Counted from the first letter of the stretch, positions 43,292-55,616 are shown. The stretch is DNA of 64,000 bases from JAGNDO01 sp963704975 (GCA_963704975.1 CAVPIK010000003.1:124001-188000), one strand, 5' to 3'. Notes: generated by a model from the sequence alone, not told the origin. Numbers and translations: made by a program.

Positions 43292-44638
43292 CTAGAGACC
43301 CAAAGGCAGTTTGGCGTCCAGATTTGCCGCTCGTTCCACATTGGCGGCCAGAACCTGCTCGCTGATCCAGGTGGTGAAGGCTTGGCCCTCTTCCTGGGCG
43401 ATCTGGCTGGCATCCTTGGCTCGGGTCTCATCCCGCTCCGTCACTTGGATCAGGTGATAGCCAAACTGGGTCTGAATCGGTTCGCTGACCTCGCCAATGG
43501 GCAGGCTGAAGGCAGCGTCTTCGAACTCGGCCACCATCATCCCCTTGGGGAACCAACCCAGGTCACCGCCGTTGACGGCGCTGCCCGGATCTTCGCTGAA
43601 CTCAGCAGCCAGGGCTGCGAAGTCTTCCCCATCCACAATGCGCTGGCGGATTGTGTTGGCCAGGGCAAGGGTCTCCTCGTCGGTACGGGGAACGGGGGTG
43701 GGCTCCGGTGTCGGTTCACCCTCGGGCACGGGCGTGGGGTCAACCGCCGGTGCCGCGGCTTCTTGGAAGCGCAGCAGGATGTGACGGGCGTTGACCTGTT
43801 CCTCGGTGCTTGTCACCAAGGTCGGGCCAATCTGCTCGTTCAACTTCGCCCGCAACAACCGTGACCGGGTGATCTCCCGATACGTCGCCAGATCCATGCC
43901 CGAAAGCTCTTGCAGGTTGCTTTCCAAGGTCTGCAACCCCGCCTCATAAGAGGCATCGGTCAGCAGAGCCCGGGTGGCCTGAGGCTCCGGCGTGGCCGGT
44001 GCTTCCACCGTGGCCGTGGCCGGGGCGCTGGCGTCCACCGTGGGCAGGGGGGTGGGGGTGAAGAGCGCAGCCGTCGCCGTGGCCGCAACTTCGGCCTCGG
44101 CGGTGCTGGTGGCCTGAGGAATGGTCACTTCGCCCTGAATGGCGGCGACTTCTTCCCGGATGGCCGTGTTCACCTCGTCATCGCTGACCGAGACGCCCAA
44201 CTCCACCGCCTTCTGTTTCAGCACTTCCTCCTCGATCATGGTGTCCAAGACATCCAGACCCAAGGAGAACGGACTGGCCAGGATACCCTGAATCTGGGCG
44301 ATCTGGCTGGCGAAGAGACTTTGTCCCCCGCCAAACTGGGCTTCGAACTGCTGATATTGGAACAGTTGATTCTGTAGATTCGCCTGTTCGAATATCACGC
44401 GCTTGCGGTAATCTCTGGTCTCGATCTTGGTCGTGCCGATGGTGGCCACGGCGCTTCTTGGCGTCAAGACAAACTCGCTCACCGCCCCCATGATCACAAG
44501 CAACAAAACCAAGCCAAAGGCGACACCCGCCCCCAGCAGCACTTTGCGATTCTTTGCCTGATCCTTGGCCCGAACCTTCATGTCTTTACGAGTCAGGGCC
44601 TTGGGCTCTTCGACTTTGCGTTTATTTCGCTTGGCCAT
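43292..44638 (-). CDS. Membrane-anchored SurA/PrsA-type parvulin foldase
   Basis: A 448-residue extracytoplasmic chaperone. A basic cytosolic stretch (1-32) and one membrane helix (LLGAGVAFGLVLLLVIMGAV) place the rest outside. A SurA_N-like helical domain with VLDTMIEEEVLKQKAVELGVSVSDDEV is interrupted by a TP/AP-rich linker (about 180-225). The parvulin domain begins ARHILLRF; a second TP-rich stretch (VDPTPVPEGEPTPEPTPVP) lies inside it before ALANTIRQRIVDGEDFAALAAEFSEDPGSAVNGGDLGWFPKG and VSEPIQTQFGYHLIQV. Catalytic residues look intact. Folding of exported proteins such as the lipoproteins in this window is the likely role. It follows rpsR by 10 bases. Confidence 0.9.
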   Translation of the reverse strand: MAKRNKRKVEEPKALTRKDMKVRAKDQAKNRKVLLGAGVAFGLVLLLVIMGAVSEFVLTPRSAVATIGTTKIETRDYRKRVIFEQANLQNQLFQYQQFEAQFGGGQSLFASQIAQIQGILASPFSLGLDVLDTMIEEEVLKQKAVELGVSVSDDEVNTAIREEVAAIQGEVTIPQATSTAEAEVAATATAALFTPTPLPTVDASAPATATVEAPATPEPQATRALLTDASYEAGLQTLESNLQELSGMDLATYREITRSRLLRAKLNEQIGPTLVTSTEEQVNARHILLRFQEAAAPAVDPTPVPEGEPTPEPTPVPRTDEETLALANTIRQRIVDGEDFAALAAEFSEDPGSAVNGGDLGWFPKGMMVAEFEDAAFSLPIGEVSEPIQTQFGYHLIQVTERDETRAKDASQIAQEEGQAFTTWISEQVLAANVERAANLDAKLPLGL

Positions 44639-44648
44639 AGTTTAACCC

Positions 44649-45197
44649 CTACTGTCTGCCGCTGCGTGTGATGCGAATATGCTCGGCTGTGTAGGGCAGC
44701 AGGGCCAGGTGACGGGCCCGCTTGATGGCGGTCGTAATCCGGCGCTGCATCTTGGCGCTGATCTTGGTCTTGCGCCGAGAGAGAATGCGGCCCCGGGGAT
44801 CGATAAACTTGCTCAGCATCTCGATATTCTTGTAGTTGATCTCTTCGATGCGGGTCTCGTTGCGCAGTTGGCGCCGGGCTCGGAAGCCGCCCCGGCGATC
44901 CGTGCTGCCCCGTTGGGCAGATTGGAACTGGGAGGGGCCTGCAACCTCATCAGACTCGTCGTCATCGTCGTCGTCATCCGTTGCAGGGGGGACGTCGTCA
45001 TCATCAAAGTCGTCGTCATCGTCATCATCGTCGTCGTCATCGCCGAAAGTGACGCTGGCAGGCGGTTTGGACACGGCCGGGGCGGCCTTTGGGGCCACCG
45101 GGGCTGGTTCTGGGGCTGCTTCTGGCGCAGCCTCTGGGGCGGGTGTGGCAGCCTCTGGGCTTTCCACGATTTCTTCGGGTTTGGTCTCTTCGGTCAT
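44649..45197 (-). CDS. rpsR: Ribosomal protein S18 with long poly-Asp N-terminal extension
   Basis: A 182-residue S18; the family is normally 70-95. The core is at about 110-180: EEINYKNIEMLSKFIDPRG, ILSRRKTKISAKMQRRITTAIKRARHLALLPY, nearly textbook. Ahead of it are an Ala/Pro/Glu region (1-48), a run of 11 Asp (53-63), four more (65-68), seven at 74-80, then an Arg/Gly stretch (98-110). The frame is continuous with good codon use and no indel. The usual ssb gene between rpsF and rpsR is absent. The acidic tail would project from the small-subunit platform near S6. Confidence 0.95.
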   Translation of the reverse strand: MTEETKPEEIVESPEAATPAPEAAPEAAPEPAPVAPKAAPAVSKPPASVTFGDDDDDDDDDDDFDDDDVPPATDDDDDDDESDEVAGPSQFQSAQRGSTDRRGGFRARRQLRNETRIEEINYKNIEMLSKFIDPRGRILSRRKTKISAKMQRRITTAIKRARHLALLPYTAEHIRITRSGRQ

Positions 45198-45321
45198 GGG
45201 TTTCCTCGTTGTCTAGCCGGTGCTGAATTAGGTACACCGGTGTTTTATTCTCGAAAGGCTCAACGGACGATGGTTGTGCAACAGGTGGCGCAATTCCTTG
45301 GGGCTAGTCCCCTGGCTGGAA

Positions 45322-45639
45322 TTAGGCGTCCGTGCGCAGAACCATATGGCGGATCACATCTTCGCTGAGGCGGAAATATCGCTCCAGTGGTTGGGTCACC
45401 GTTGGCGGCATACTCATCCGTTGGAGGACGTAATAGCCCTCGAAGTGACGCTTGATGGGGTAGGCCAACTTGCGCATTCCCCAACGCTCGGTGGTCAGAA
45501 TCTCGCCGCCGCCGTTGGTGATCACATCGTTGATCTTATCCATCGTTGCCTGGATGCCGTCATCGTCCAGCTTGGGCTGGAGAATGTAGACAAGTTCATA
45601 CTCATTTACTTCAACGTGTACTTCAGTTTGGCTGCTCAT
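45322..45639 (-). CDS. rpsF: Ribosomal protein S6
   Basis: Binds 16S rRNA together with S18. 105 residues from the ATG at 45639: EYELVYILQPKLDDDGIQATMDKI, then ITNGGGEILTTERWGMRKLAYPIKRHFEGYYVL, and LERYFRLSEDVIRHMVLR. All are family hallmarks. AAGGAG lies about 12 bases before this ATG, a little far; a longer frame to 45672 is less likely. rpsR follows 124 bases downstream. Its C-terminus ends without the acidic tail seen in some S6 proteins. Confidence 0.95.
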   Translation of the reverse strand: MSSQTEVHVEVNEYELVYILQPKLDDDGIQATMDKINDVITNGGGEILTTERWGMRKLAYPIKRHFEGYYVLQRMSMPPTVTQPLERYFRLSEDVIRHMVLRTDA

Positions 45640-45871
45640 TCCCGCAATACTCTCCTTTGCTATTCTTTCCATGGGTTTGCCCGCAGGTACATCCTGCGAA
45701 CAGAAAGAACGAGGGGATGGCAGTCATGCCCTTCCCCTCGCCGCGGCCATCGGCTAGTGTAACATAACCCAACCCCTTGGGCAAAAATCCGGGGTGATGA
45801 ACGGCTTCAAAGATTCGTGGATCATCTCCCCCACTCCTGCAAGGTGAATGGTTACTGAAAACGCCCAAATT

Positions 45872-45899
45872 TTGTGATTATGGGGGCCTGGGGTATACT
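45872..45899 (+). promoter_or_regulatory. Promoter of tRNA-Pro
   Basis: TTGTGA (45872-45877), 16-base spacer, TATACT (45894-45899), 14 bases before the tRNA. It lies in the 274-base gap between rpsF and the tRNA, which has no other feature. Confidence 0.75.
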
Positions 45900-45913
45900 G
45901 ATCTGGTTGGTCA

Positions 45914-45987
<74 letters not shown>

Positions 45988-45990
45988 CTG

Positions 45991-46043
45991 ACAGAAACAA
46001 AAAGGCGGCCAGTGCAATTGCACTGGCCGCTTTTTTGTTTCTG
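45991..46043. terminator. Long bidirectional terminator, tRNA-Pro / lysS
   Basis: ACAGAAACAAAAA at the left is mirrored by TTTTTTGTTTCTGT at the right around a GCGGCCAGTG/CACTGGCCGC stem. It ends both converging transcripts. Confidence 0.92.
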
Positions 46044-46047
46044 TCTT

Positions 46048-47567
46048 TTATTCCTCTTCTCCGGTCTGCGCCGCCGAACGCAGATGGGGGAAGAGGATCA
46101 CCTCGCGGATGGTGTCGCTGTTGGTGAAGAGCATGGTCAGACGGTCGATGCCCATGCCAAAGCCGCCCGTGGGGGGCATGCCATAGCTCAGGGATTCCAC
46201 GAAGTCCTCGTCCACGGGGTGCGCCTCTTCATCTCCCCGGGTGGCCGCGTAGGACTCGGCCAAGAAGCGGTCGAGCTGGTCGATGGGGTCGTTGATCTCC
46301 GAGAAGGCGTTGCACAACTCCATGCCCGCCATAAAGCCCTCGAAGCGCTCCACCTGCCGGGGATTGTCCGGCGACCCCTTGGCCAAGGGGCTGACATCCT
46401 TGGGATAGTCGATCAGGAAAGTGGGCTGGATCAGGTTCGGCTCCACATATTTGGAGAGCAGACTGTCCACCAACTTGCCCCAATTGCTCTTGGGGTCCGG
46501 CGAGCTGACCCAGTCGTCGCATTTCCGCCGCTCAGGGACTCGGCGTCCGGGAAGGCTTCGTAGTCGATGCCCGATGCGTCCAGAATGGCCTGGCGCAGGG
46601 TGATGCGGGGCCAGGGCGGGGTCAGGTCCATCTCGTGGCCCTGCCAGGTGACCACCGTGCCGCCGGTGAGGGTGCGGGCCACGTGGGCCACCATCTCCTC
46701 CGTGCGGGCCATGACCTGGTTATAGTCGGCGTAGGCTTCGTAGAACTCCAACTGGGTGAACTCCGGGTTGTGCTTGAAGCTGACCCCCTCGTTGCGGAAG
46801 TCCCGCCCGATCTCGTAGACCCGGTCAAAGCCGCCCACGATCAGCCGCTTCAGATAGAGCTCAAAGCTGATGCGCAGATAGAGATCCTGGTGCAACTGGT
46901 TGTGGTGGGTGACAAAGGGCCGGGCCGCCGCGCCGCCATAGACCGGCTGCAAGATCGGCGTCTCCACCTCCAGAAAGTCCGCGCCGTCCAGATATTCCCG
47001 AATCGCCCGCAGGATGGCCGAGCGGGTGCGGAAGATGTCCCGCACCTCGGCGTTGGCGATCAGGTCCACATAGCGGCGGCGATAGCGCTTTTCCTGATCC
47101 TTCACCCCGTGCCATTTGTCCGGCATGGGGCGCAGGGTCTTGCTCAGGAATTGGATGGACTCGGCGGCCACGCTGACTTCCCCGGTGCGGGTGACGGTGA
47201 GGGTGCCGGTGGCCCCCACAAAGTCGCCCAGATCGATCATGCGCTTCCACACCTCGTTGTACCAGCCCTCGGCCAGACTGTCCCGGCGCACCAGGATCTG
47301 GATGGTCCCCGTGCCGTCTTCCAGATCGGCAAAGCTGACCTTGCCCATCACCCGGATGGCCTTGAGCCGCCCGGTGACGCTCACCACGGTCTCGCCGTCC
47401 GGGTCGCCTTCGTATAGCGCACGGGCTTCGGCGATGGTGTGGGTGCGGATCGTGCGGGCCGGATAGGGGTCGATGCCGGCCGCGATCAGGGCCTGCAACT
47501 TCTCGTAGCGGGCTAACTCTTGGTCGCCCATGGTTTCTGGATTGAAAAAATCGGTCGGATTGCTCAC
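46048..47567 (-). CDS. lysS: Lysyl-tRNA synthetase, class II (one indel)
   Basis: Charges tRNA-Lys. About 506 residues. OB-fold anticodon domain (VSVTGRLKAIRVMGKVSFADLEDGTGTIQI), then the catalytic domain: motif 1 RTRSAILRAIREYLDGADFLEVETPILQP, motif 2 FDRVYEIGRDFRNEGVSFKHNPEFTQLE, motif 3 GFGMGIDRLTMLFT. A base appears to be missing near 46533; repair gives ERRKCDDWVSSPDPKSNWGKLVDSLLSKYVEP. The gene follows greA on the same strand after 65 bases, a common lysS-greA pairing. Confidence 0.95.
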
Positions 47568-47632
47568 GCCGCTTTACCTTTTGATAGATTCAGCCTACAA
47601 TTGGTGGAAAGTTGGCTGGTGGGTTTGTTGGA

Positions 47633-48113
47633 TTAGTCGATGCGAATGATTTTGAATTTGAAGACGCCGCCGGGCGACTTGACCTCCACAATATCGTTCA
47701 CCTTGCGGCCCATGATGGCGCGCCCCACGGGGCTTTCGTTGCTGATGCGCCCATTGGCCGGGTCCGCCTCGGAGGAGCCGACGAGGGAGTAGCTCTCCTC
47801 GTCAGATGGTGCCAACTTCTCGCACCACAATTGTGCGGCCCAGGGCCACCTCGTCGCTGGGGGCGTCGTTTTCGTCGATGATCTTGGCGAATTTCAGCTT
47901 GGTCTTCAGCTCGCGGATGCGGCCTTCCATGAACGCCTGGGCATTCTTGGCCTCATCATAGCCAGCGTTTTCACGCAGATCCCCCTCGGCCTTGGCCTCG
48001 GCGATCTGGTTTGCCACCTCTGGGCGGCGGGTAGCGATCAGGTAGTCTAGCTCTTCTTGGAGCTTGATCAACCCTTCTTCGGTCAAATAAACGGTTCGGT
48101 CAGTGTTGTTCAT
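47633..48113 (-). CDS. greA: Transcription elongation factor GreA (one indel)
   Basis: Rescues backtracked RNA polymerase by stimulating transcript cleavage. About 159 residues. N-terminal coiled coil YLTEEGLIKLQEELDYLIATRRPEVANQIAEAKAEGDLRENAGYDEAKNAQAFMEGRI, with the conserved acidic pair (D and E in EGDLRENAGYDEAK) at the tip. C-terminal FKBP-like domain: VGSSEADPANGRISNESPVGRAIMGRKVNDIVEV. An extra base near 47811 makes a false stop in the middle; repair reads REVGTSDEESYSLVG. First gene of the greA-lysS pair. Confidence 0.96.
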
Positions 48114-48397
48114 ACAGTTAATGGCCTTTGTACAATCAGAGTACAGTTAAAATGCAGGCTGGATAAGGGTGTGCGTGCACACCGCCAGTCCTGTGAGTCA
48201 ATACAACAAGTGTTGTCGATTCGGAAAGGGTGCCTTGTGACACAGGTGCATGGCAAGAGAATAGGGGTCACGCGGGGTATACAACGAAAAACCGCCTGGC
48301 AGATGCCGGCGGTGCTACTGCTTAACCCGTGAGCCAATTGTTTGAATCAATCAGCTTTTAGCCCATTAAGTATAGCGTATTTGTCGAGGATTGCAAA

Positions 48398-49234
48398 ATG
48401 AACCCCGCCTTATTTGAAAACATAAATGATCCAGCCGATCCGGCACCCAGCTTCGGCCAACTTTGATGCCTTTGCCGCGTTTTTATGATGCAGATTATCG
48501 GAATTATGCAGAGGATCTGCAACTGGTCACGGATCTGGTGCAGGAGAGTGGTGGGCCGGTGCTGGAGATGGGCTGCGGGACAGGCCGGGTGCTGCTCCCC
48601 CTGGCCGCCGGTGGCGTTGACTGCACCGGTATCGACCTCAGCCCGGCCCTGTTGGCCGTGGCCAAGGCCAAGCTCACCCAGGCCAACTTGGCCCAGCGGG
48701 TGACGTTGATCCAGGGAGACATGCGCACCTTTGACCTCTCGGCCTCGGCACCCCAGGGCTTTGGCATGGTCTGCTGCATGAGCAACACCCTCATGCACCT
48801 GCCCACCCAGGCGGATCAGCGCATGGCCTTGGAACGGGCCTACCGACCATCTGCGCCCTGGCGGCTGGCTGCTGCTGGACCTCTTCAGCCCGGACATTCC
48901 CCGCCTGCTCCAGGTGGACGGCTTGCAGGAGTTGGCCGACAGTTGGCCCGACCCGGCCACCGGGGCCACGGTCTACAAATGGGTGGTGCGCCGCCTCAAC
49001 CTGGCCGAGCAGATCCAGGAGACCCTCTTCATCTACGAAGAGATCTTCCCCGACGGCCGGGTGCAGCGCACGCCCTGCCCCTTCAATCTGCGCTTCCTGT
49101 GGCCCAGCGAGGGCGAACTGTTGCTGGAATTGGCCGGCTTCGACGTGGTGGAAAGCTGGGGCGACTTCGACGGCAACCCCATCGACGACGCCAGCGAGCG
49201 CCTGATCTTCTGGGCCAGAAAGCCAATCGAATAG
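48398..49234 (+). CDS. SAM-dependent class I methyltransferase (three indels)
   Basis: About 277 residues. If extra T residues near 48464 and 48484 are removed, the start is the ATG at 48398 (GAGGA upstream) and the protein begins MNPALFENINDPADPAPSFG, then DAFAAFYDADYRNYAEDLQL. SAM-binding core: VLEMGCGTGRVLLPLAAGG, GIDLSPALLAVAKAKL, LIQGDMRTFDL and LERAYDHLRPGGWLLLDLFSP. A third extra base is near 48846. The C-terminal half has a beta-rich insert typical of small-molecule methyltransferases. The substrate is unknown. The 284 bases before it hold no other gene; a weak hairpin lies near 48286-48308. Confidence 0.85.
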
Positions 49235-49370
49235 CGAATGGCGAATCGCGAAAAATAGGCCACGGATTAAACGGATCGGACGGATCAAAACGGATCTTGC
49301 CTTTCAAAAACAAAAATCCGTTTTAATCCGTTGCATCCGTCCAATCCGTGGCCTATTTTTTTGAAATCCC
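49235..49370. repeat. Inverted ATCCGT word arrays between methyltransferase and amylosucrase
   Basis: A perfect 18-bp inverted repeat (49251-49268 with 49343-49360) encloses AACGGATC-type words on the left and AATCCGTT-type words on the right. A short GCGAATGGCGAATCGCG run precedes it. Confidence 0.8.
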
Positions 49371-49390
49371 AAAATCAAAGGAGTTTTTCT

Positions 49391-51339
<1,949 letters not shown>

Positions 51340-51368
51340 CGGTTAGCTGACAGCCGATAGTCGATAGC

Positions 51369-51408
51369 AAAAAAGAGGGCCTCTCGAACTTCGAGAGGCC
51401 CTCTTTTT
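51369..51408. terminator. Bidirectional terminator, amylosucrase / nrdJ
   Basis: Seventeen-bp stem (51371-51387 with 51391-51407) with A- and T-runs. Degenerate GGTTAGCTGAC-type words flank it on both sides, reading outward. Confidence 0.9.
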
Positions 51409-51445
51409 ACCACGAGCTAACCTGCTGACCAGCTAACGGCTATCT

Positions 51446-54400
51446 TTAACATTCGCTGTACGAACAGACATAACACTTGCGGCAGCCCTCGATATTGAGG
51501 AAGCTGGCCTCGCCGCAGTCCGGGCAGATGTCGCCGATGGGCCGCTCGTGGATGGGCAGGGCCAACTGCTCGGCGCTCTCTGCCTCCACGGGGACCGGGG
51601 ACAACTCGTTCAGATGGTCGGCGATGATCTGGGCCAGGCCGTCGGGCAGGCTGCGCACCCGGTTGGCCCCAAAGCCCAGGGGCCGCCCGCCGCCGATGCC
51701 GGCCATCTCGTCCATCACCCAGCGCAGCCGCTCGGACGGGGGCAGGGCCGCCGGCATACGCAGGACCAGGCTGATCAGCCGCCCGATGGCCTCGCTGACC
51801 GCGCTCACCTCGCTGCCCGCCTTGCCCACATTCAGGAAGACCTCGAAAGGCTCGTTCTGCTCGTCGCTGTTCACGGTCACATAGGCCGTGCCGATGGGCG
51901 TATCCTTGCGATAGGTGCTGCCGTGGAGCAGTTTGGGCCGGGGCCGCTTCATGCCCACGGGCTTGACCTCCTTGGCCGGGGCGTGGCCGTTCTCGTGGCC
52001 GTTGACATGACCGTTGGCGTGAATTTCGGGCAATGCCGGGGCCATGACCGTCTCGGTGCTTTTGGCATCCTTGGTGGCCTTGGTCTCCAGCACCACCTCC
52101 TGGCGGCTGCCCGTGACATAGACCGTCAGCCCCTTGCAGCCCAGATCCCAGGCCAGGGTGTAGGCTTTGGCCACATCTTCTTCCGTGGCCCCTTCGGGGA
52201 AATTACAGGTCTTCGAAATGCTGTTGTCAACAAACGCCTGAATCGCCGCCTGCATGCGCACATGCTCGTCCGCGCTGATGTCGCTGCTGACCACAAAGGT
52301 GTGGCGCAGATCTTCGGGCAGCCGTGCCAGATCCTGGCAGTGGCCGTAGGTGGCCACATATTGCACGATCTCTTTCTTGCGGGCCTCGCTCAGGTCCGTG
52401 CGGTTGAGGGCATCTTCGAAGAGGGGGCTGGTGTAGGCCAACTCCACATCCTTGTCCCCATCCTTGAAGTGGCGGATGTAGCCCAGGGCAAAGACCGGCT
52501 CGCAGCCATAGCCCTCGCAGCCCGTGACCGTGGCGATGGTGCCCGTGGGGGCCACCGTGGTCTGGGCCGCGTTGCGGATGCCGTGGGCGGTGATGCCGTC
52601 CACGATCTGCCGCCAATCGAGCTGGGGGCGTCCCCAATCCCGGCTGTGGGGGAAGACCGGGGTGGGGGTCTGCCACATCATGCCGCCGGGCTGGTTTGGA
52701 TCGTAGATGCTGCCCTCAAAGGCCAGGAACGGCGCCCGCTCTTCGGACAGATCGATGCTCTTCTGCATACACACAAAGCGCACAAACTCCATGATCTGGG
52801 CCGAAAACTCCTGGCCCTCCTCGCTGCCATAGCGGATGCCCAGCTTGTACATCATGTCGCCCAGCCCCATGATGCCCAGACCGATGCGTCGGGCACGCAG
52901 GGCGGCCTCCTTCACCTGGGGCACGGAAGGCACATAGGCGTTGGCGGTCACCACATTGTCCAAAAAGTGGGTGGATTCCTGCACGGTCACGGCCAAGGCG
53001 TCCCAGTCCACGATCTGCGCGCCGTCCGCGTCCGTGGTCACATGCTGGCTCAGGTTGATCGAACCCAGGCAGCAGTTTTCGTAGGGGCCAAGCCATTGCT
53101 CTCCGCAGGGTTAGTCGCCTCCAGATCATACAAATGGGGCACCGGATTCGACCGGTTGGCGGCGTCAATAAAGAGCGCGCCCGGCTCGCCGTTGTGATGG
53201 GCGTAGGTGACGATCTTGTCGAAGAGATCCCGGGCCCGCACGGTGCGCCACACGGATCCGTCCCGGGGGCTGCGCAGATCGAAGTCCCCATCCGCCTTGA
53301 CCGCCCGCATGAACTCGTCGGTGATGGCCACGGAGATGTTGAAGTTGCTGATTGTGCCCTCTTCGGACTTGCAGACGATGAAATCCTCGATATCCGGGTG
53401 ATCCACCCGCAGGACGGCCATATTGGCCCCACGTCGGGTATTGTGCGTGACCAAACCATTGGCCAAATACGTGTGATTGCCGTCTACTTCCAGGTCAAGC
53501 GTCAGTGCCTCGCCTGCGTCCACGGTTTTTGTGACGGTCACAAACCAAAGGTTGTTGAGCGGACGGGCGTACTCGGCAAACTCAGGATGTGCCGCCGCCA
53601 ATTCTCGATAGCCGCTCAACGTCAACTGGCGATCCCCGCGACTGTATCGGAGCAACTTTCTGCGTAGGGCTGGGTCGGTGGCCCGCAGATTCACCCCTTG
53701 CCCTCGTTGTCGTTGGTCGATTTGAGGCAATGTAATGGCGTCCAACACAGATCCCGTCCACCATTCGGGATTGGGCAGCACGTAGCTGGTTTCCCGTTCC
53801 AGGTTGGGCTGGAAGGTATAGCAAGCAACAAAACGACTGCGCTGATCGCAACCGATCTGCTCGCGCCAGGCAGCCAAGCCTTCGTGGGACTGAATGCGCA
53901 CGATCCATTGGGGTTTGTCGCCCCAACGGTCCTCATATTCGTTAGATCGGACGGTGACCGGGCACCCCAGGCCAATCAACAGGGTTGCGACCTCTTGGGC
54001 CAAGCGCTCTGACGTTGTATTCAGTTGAGGATAGTGATGAGAGAGTGTTCCGTCAGCCTCGAACAGACCGCGCAAATAGGCCCCAACAATTGAAGCCGAA
54101 CTGCGGCGGATCAGCCGGGGCACGCTGACCTCGTGACTCTTGCCCTTAACCAAGCCATTGTCCTGCAGGAAGCGCTTGACCAACGCACTGTCGATCACAA
54201 ATGTGACCGACGCGTCTCCGCTCTTTTGCTGGGTGTGAACCGTGCAGCCAGGGAAGACGATCTGGAGCAGCCGGGGCAACTCTTCGATCAAATATGAATT
54301 GTGGGCCACGCTAAAGCCAATGCGATGATCCTTGTCTCCCTCGGCCACGAAGCCATCTCCGGCCAGATAGCCCAATACAAAGGCCAGGGTTTCGTCCAAA

Positions 54401-55396
54401 ATAGCCGGGAATTCGATTGGAGTCTGATTGCCGTGGCTCTTTTGCGGATGTCGCAGGGCGCGCAACTTGCCTTGATGTTGCCCCAGCATGACGAGAATAG
54501 AGTCGCCTGACTCCAGACTATCCAGTTGCCGCCACATGGGACCCTTCACTGGTCATCACCTTCACCTTGTGGTTGTGCGTGCCGGTGATGGTCAGCCCTT
54601 GCTCGGTTTCCACCCGCAGGATGGGGGCCACGCCGTTGTTAAAGCCCCGGGGCGAGGAGCGTCGGCCCTCGTCCGTTGGCACATTCAGCGTGTGGGATTG
54701 CCAGCCCTCTTTGTTGATGTCCACCAGTTCGTCCAGGCGCATCAACCCTGCTTCGGTAAAGACAAGGGTTTCGGGCAGAAGACAGCCGCCCTGAGCGATC
54801 TCCCCAAAGGCCTGATCATAGACGCGCAGAAAGCCCACCGGCCCGGTGGCCCGACCGGCCGAGGTGTGGACCACATCCTTCTTGGGCCGCAGCCGGTTGA
54901 AGCTGAACCCGTTGCCGCCGCCGGTCTGCTGGATCAGGGCCGCCACCCGCAGGGTGCTGAAGATGCCGTCCGAATCCCGGCCCATGTCGTCGGCGATGGG
55001 CAGGACGAAACAGGCCGCAAGCTGGCCCAGGGGCGTCCCCGCGCCGGTGAAGGTGGGGCTGTTGGGGAAGAAGCGCAGATCCGACAGCAGCCGGTAAAAG
55101 GTCTCTGTGGTGGCGTCCACATCCCCGCCGTGCTCGGCCTCGGCCTTGGCCACATGATGGGCCACCCGATAGAACATGCCCGCCGGGGTTTCCAGGACCT
55201 TGCCGTCCAGACCTCGGCGTAGGTAGCGTTTTTCCAGCACCTGCGTGCTGTTTTTGCTCAAATTGATGGCCTGATCATCCGCATAGGCAGGCGGAACGAT
55301 CTCAATGGGCTGGCCTTTGACTTCTTCAAAGACCGTTCGGGCTGGGGCATGGGTCGGAGCCGGAGCCGGGGCAACAGGGGCGAAATTTGTGGACAT
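51446..55396 (-). CDS. nrdJ: Class II (B12-dependent) ribonucleotide reductase interrupted by an intein
   Basis: Reduces ribonucleotides to deoxyribonucleotides with adenosylcobalamin. Mature enzyme about 868 residues after intein removal. N-extein (204 residues): LSKNSTQVLEKRYLRRG, then PNSPTFTGAGTPLGQLAACFVLP with the first active Cys, and QQTGGGNGFSFNRLRP. C-extein: TRRGANMAVLRVDHPDI, the NPCGEQWLGPYENCCLGSINL block with radical Cys and Glu, APTGTIATVTGCEGYGCEP, SKTCNFPEGAT, and the C-terminal redox tail CPDCGEASFLNIEGCRKCYVCSYSEC. A base is missing near 53108 and one is extra near 54538 (in the intein). ATG 55396 has CAGGAG upstream. nrdR lies just upstream on the same strand and is the likely repressor. 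Confidence 0.95.
53440..54784 (-). other. Intein in NrdJ with LAGLIDADG homing endonuclease
   Basis: 448 residues after removing one extra base. It starts with Cys (CLLPETLVFTEAGLMRLDEL, block A) after ...EIAQGG, has block B (GLTITGTHNHKVKV), two dodecapeptides (LGYLAGDGFV and VGAYLRGLFEADGTLS), block F (NHTYLANGLVTHN) and ends in His-Asn before Thr of TRRGANM. All splicing residues are present (Cys1, TxxH, His-Asn, Thr+1), so it should splice. Both endonuclease acidic residues (Asp) are in place, so homing may still be active. Confidence 0.95.
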
Positions 55397-55616
55397 AGAA
55401 ATACTCCTGAGGTCAACTAAATATGGGTTTTCTTTGAAATACTTTGCGGTCGGTTCGGGCAGTCTGGCAAAAATCGAACATAGAAACGCCGGGGCGATTA
55501 AGCACCGGCAGCGACGTTGCATGCTTTAAGAGACAATGGGTGTCCGCGCAGAAATGAGGAAAGAGCGGATCAGGGTTTTGGATCAACGGGTGTCGCGGCA
55601 GGACGGATGCGTGGGG

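Noticed and set aside
55397..55616. Cobalamin riboswitch before the B12-dependent nrdJ
   Set aside because: I could not find a B12-box-like core or a plausible set of stems in this 220-base gap.
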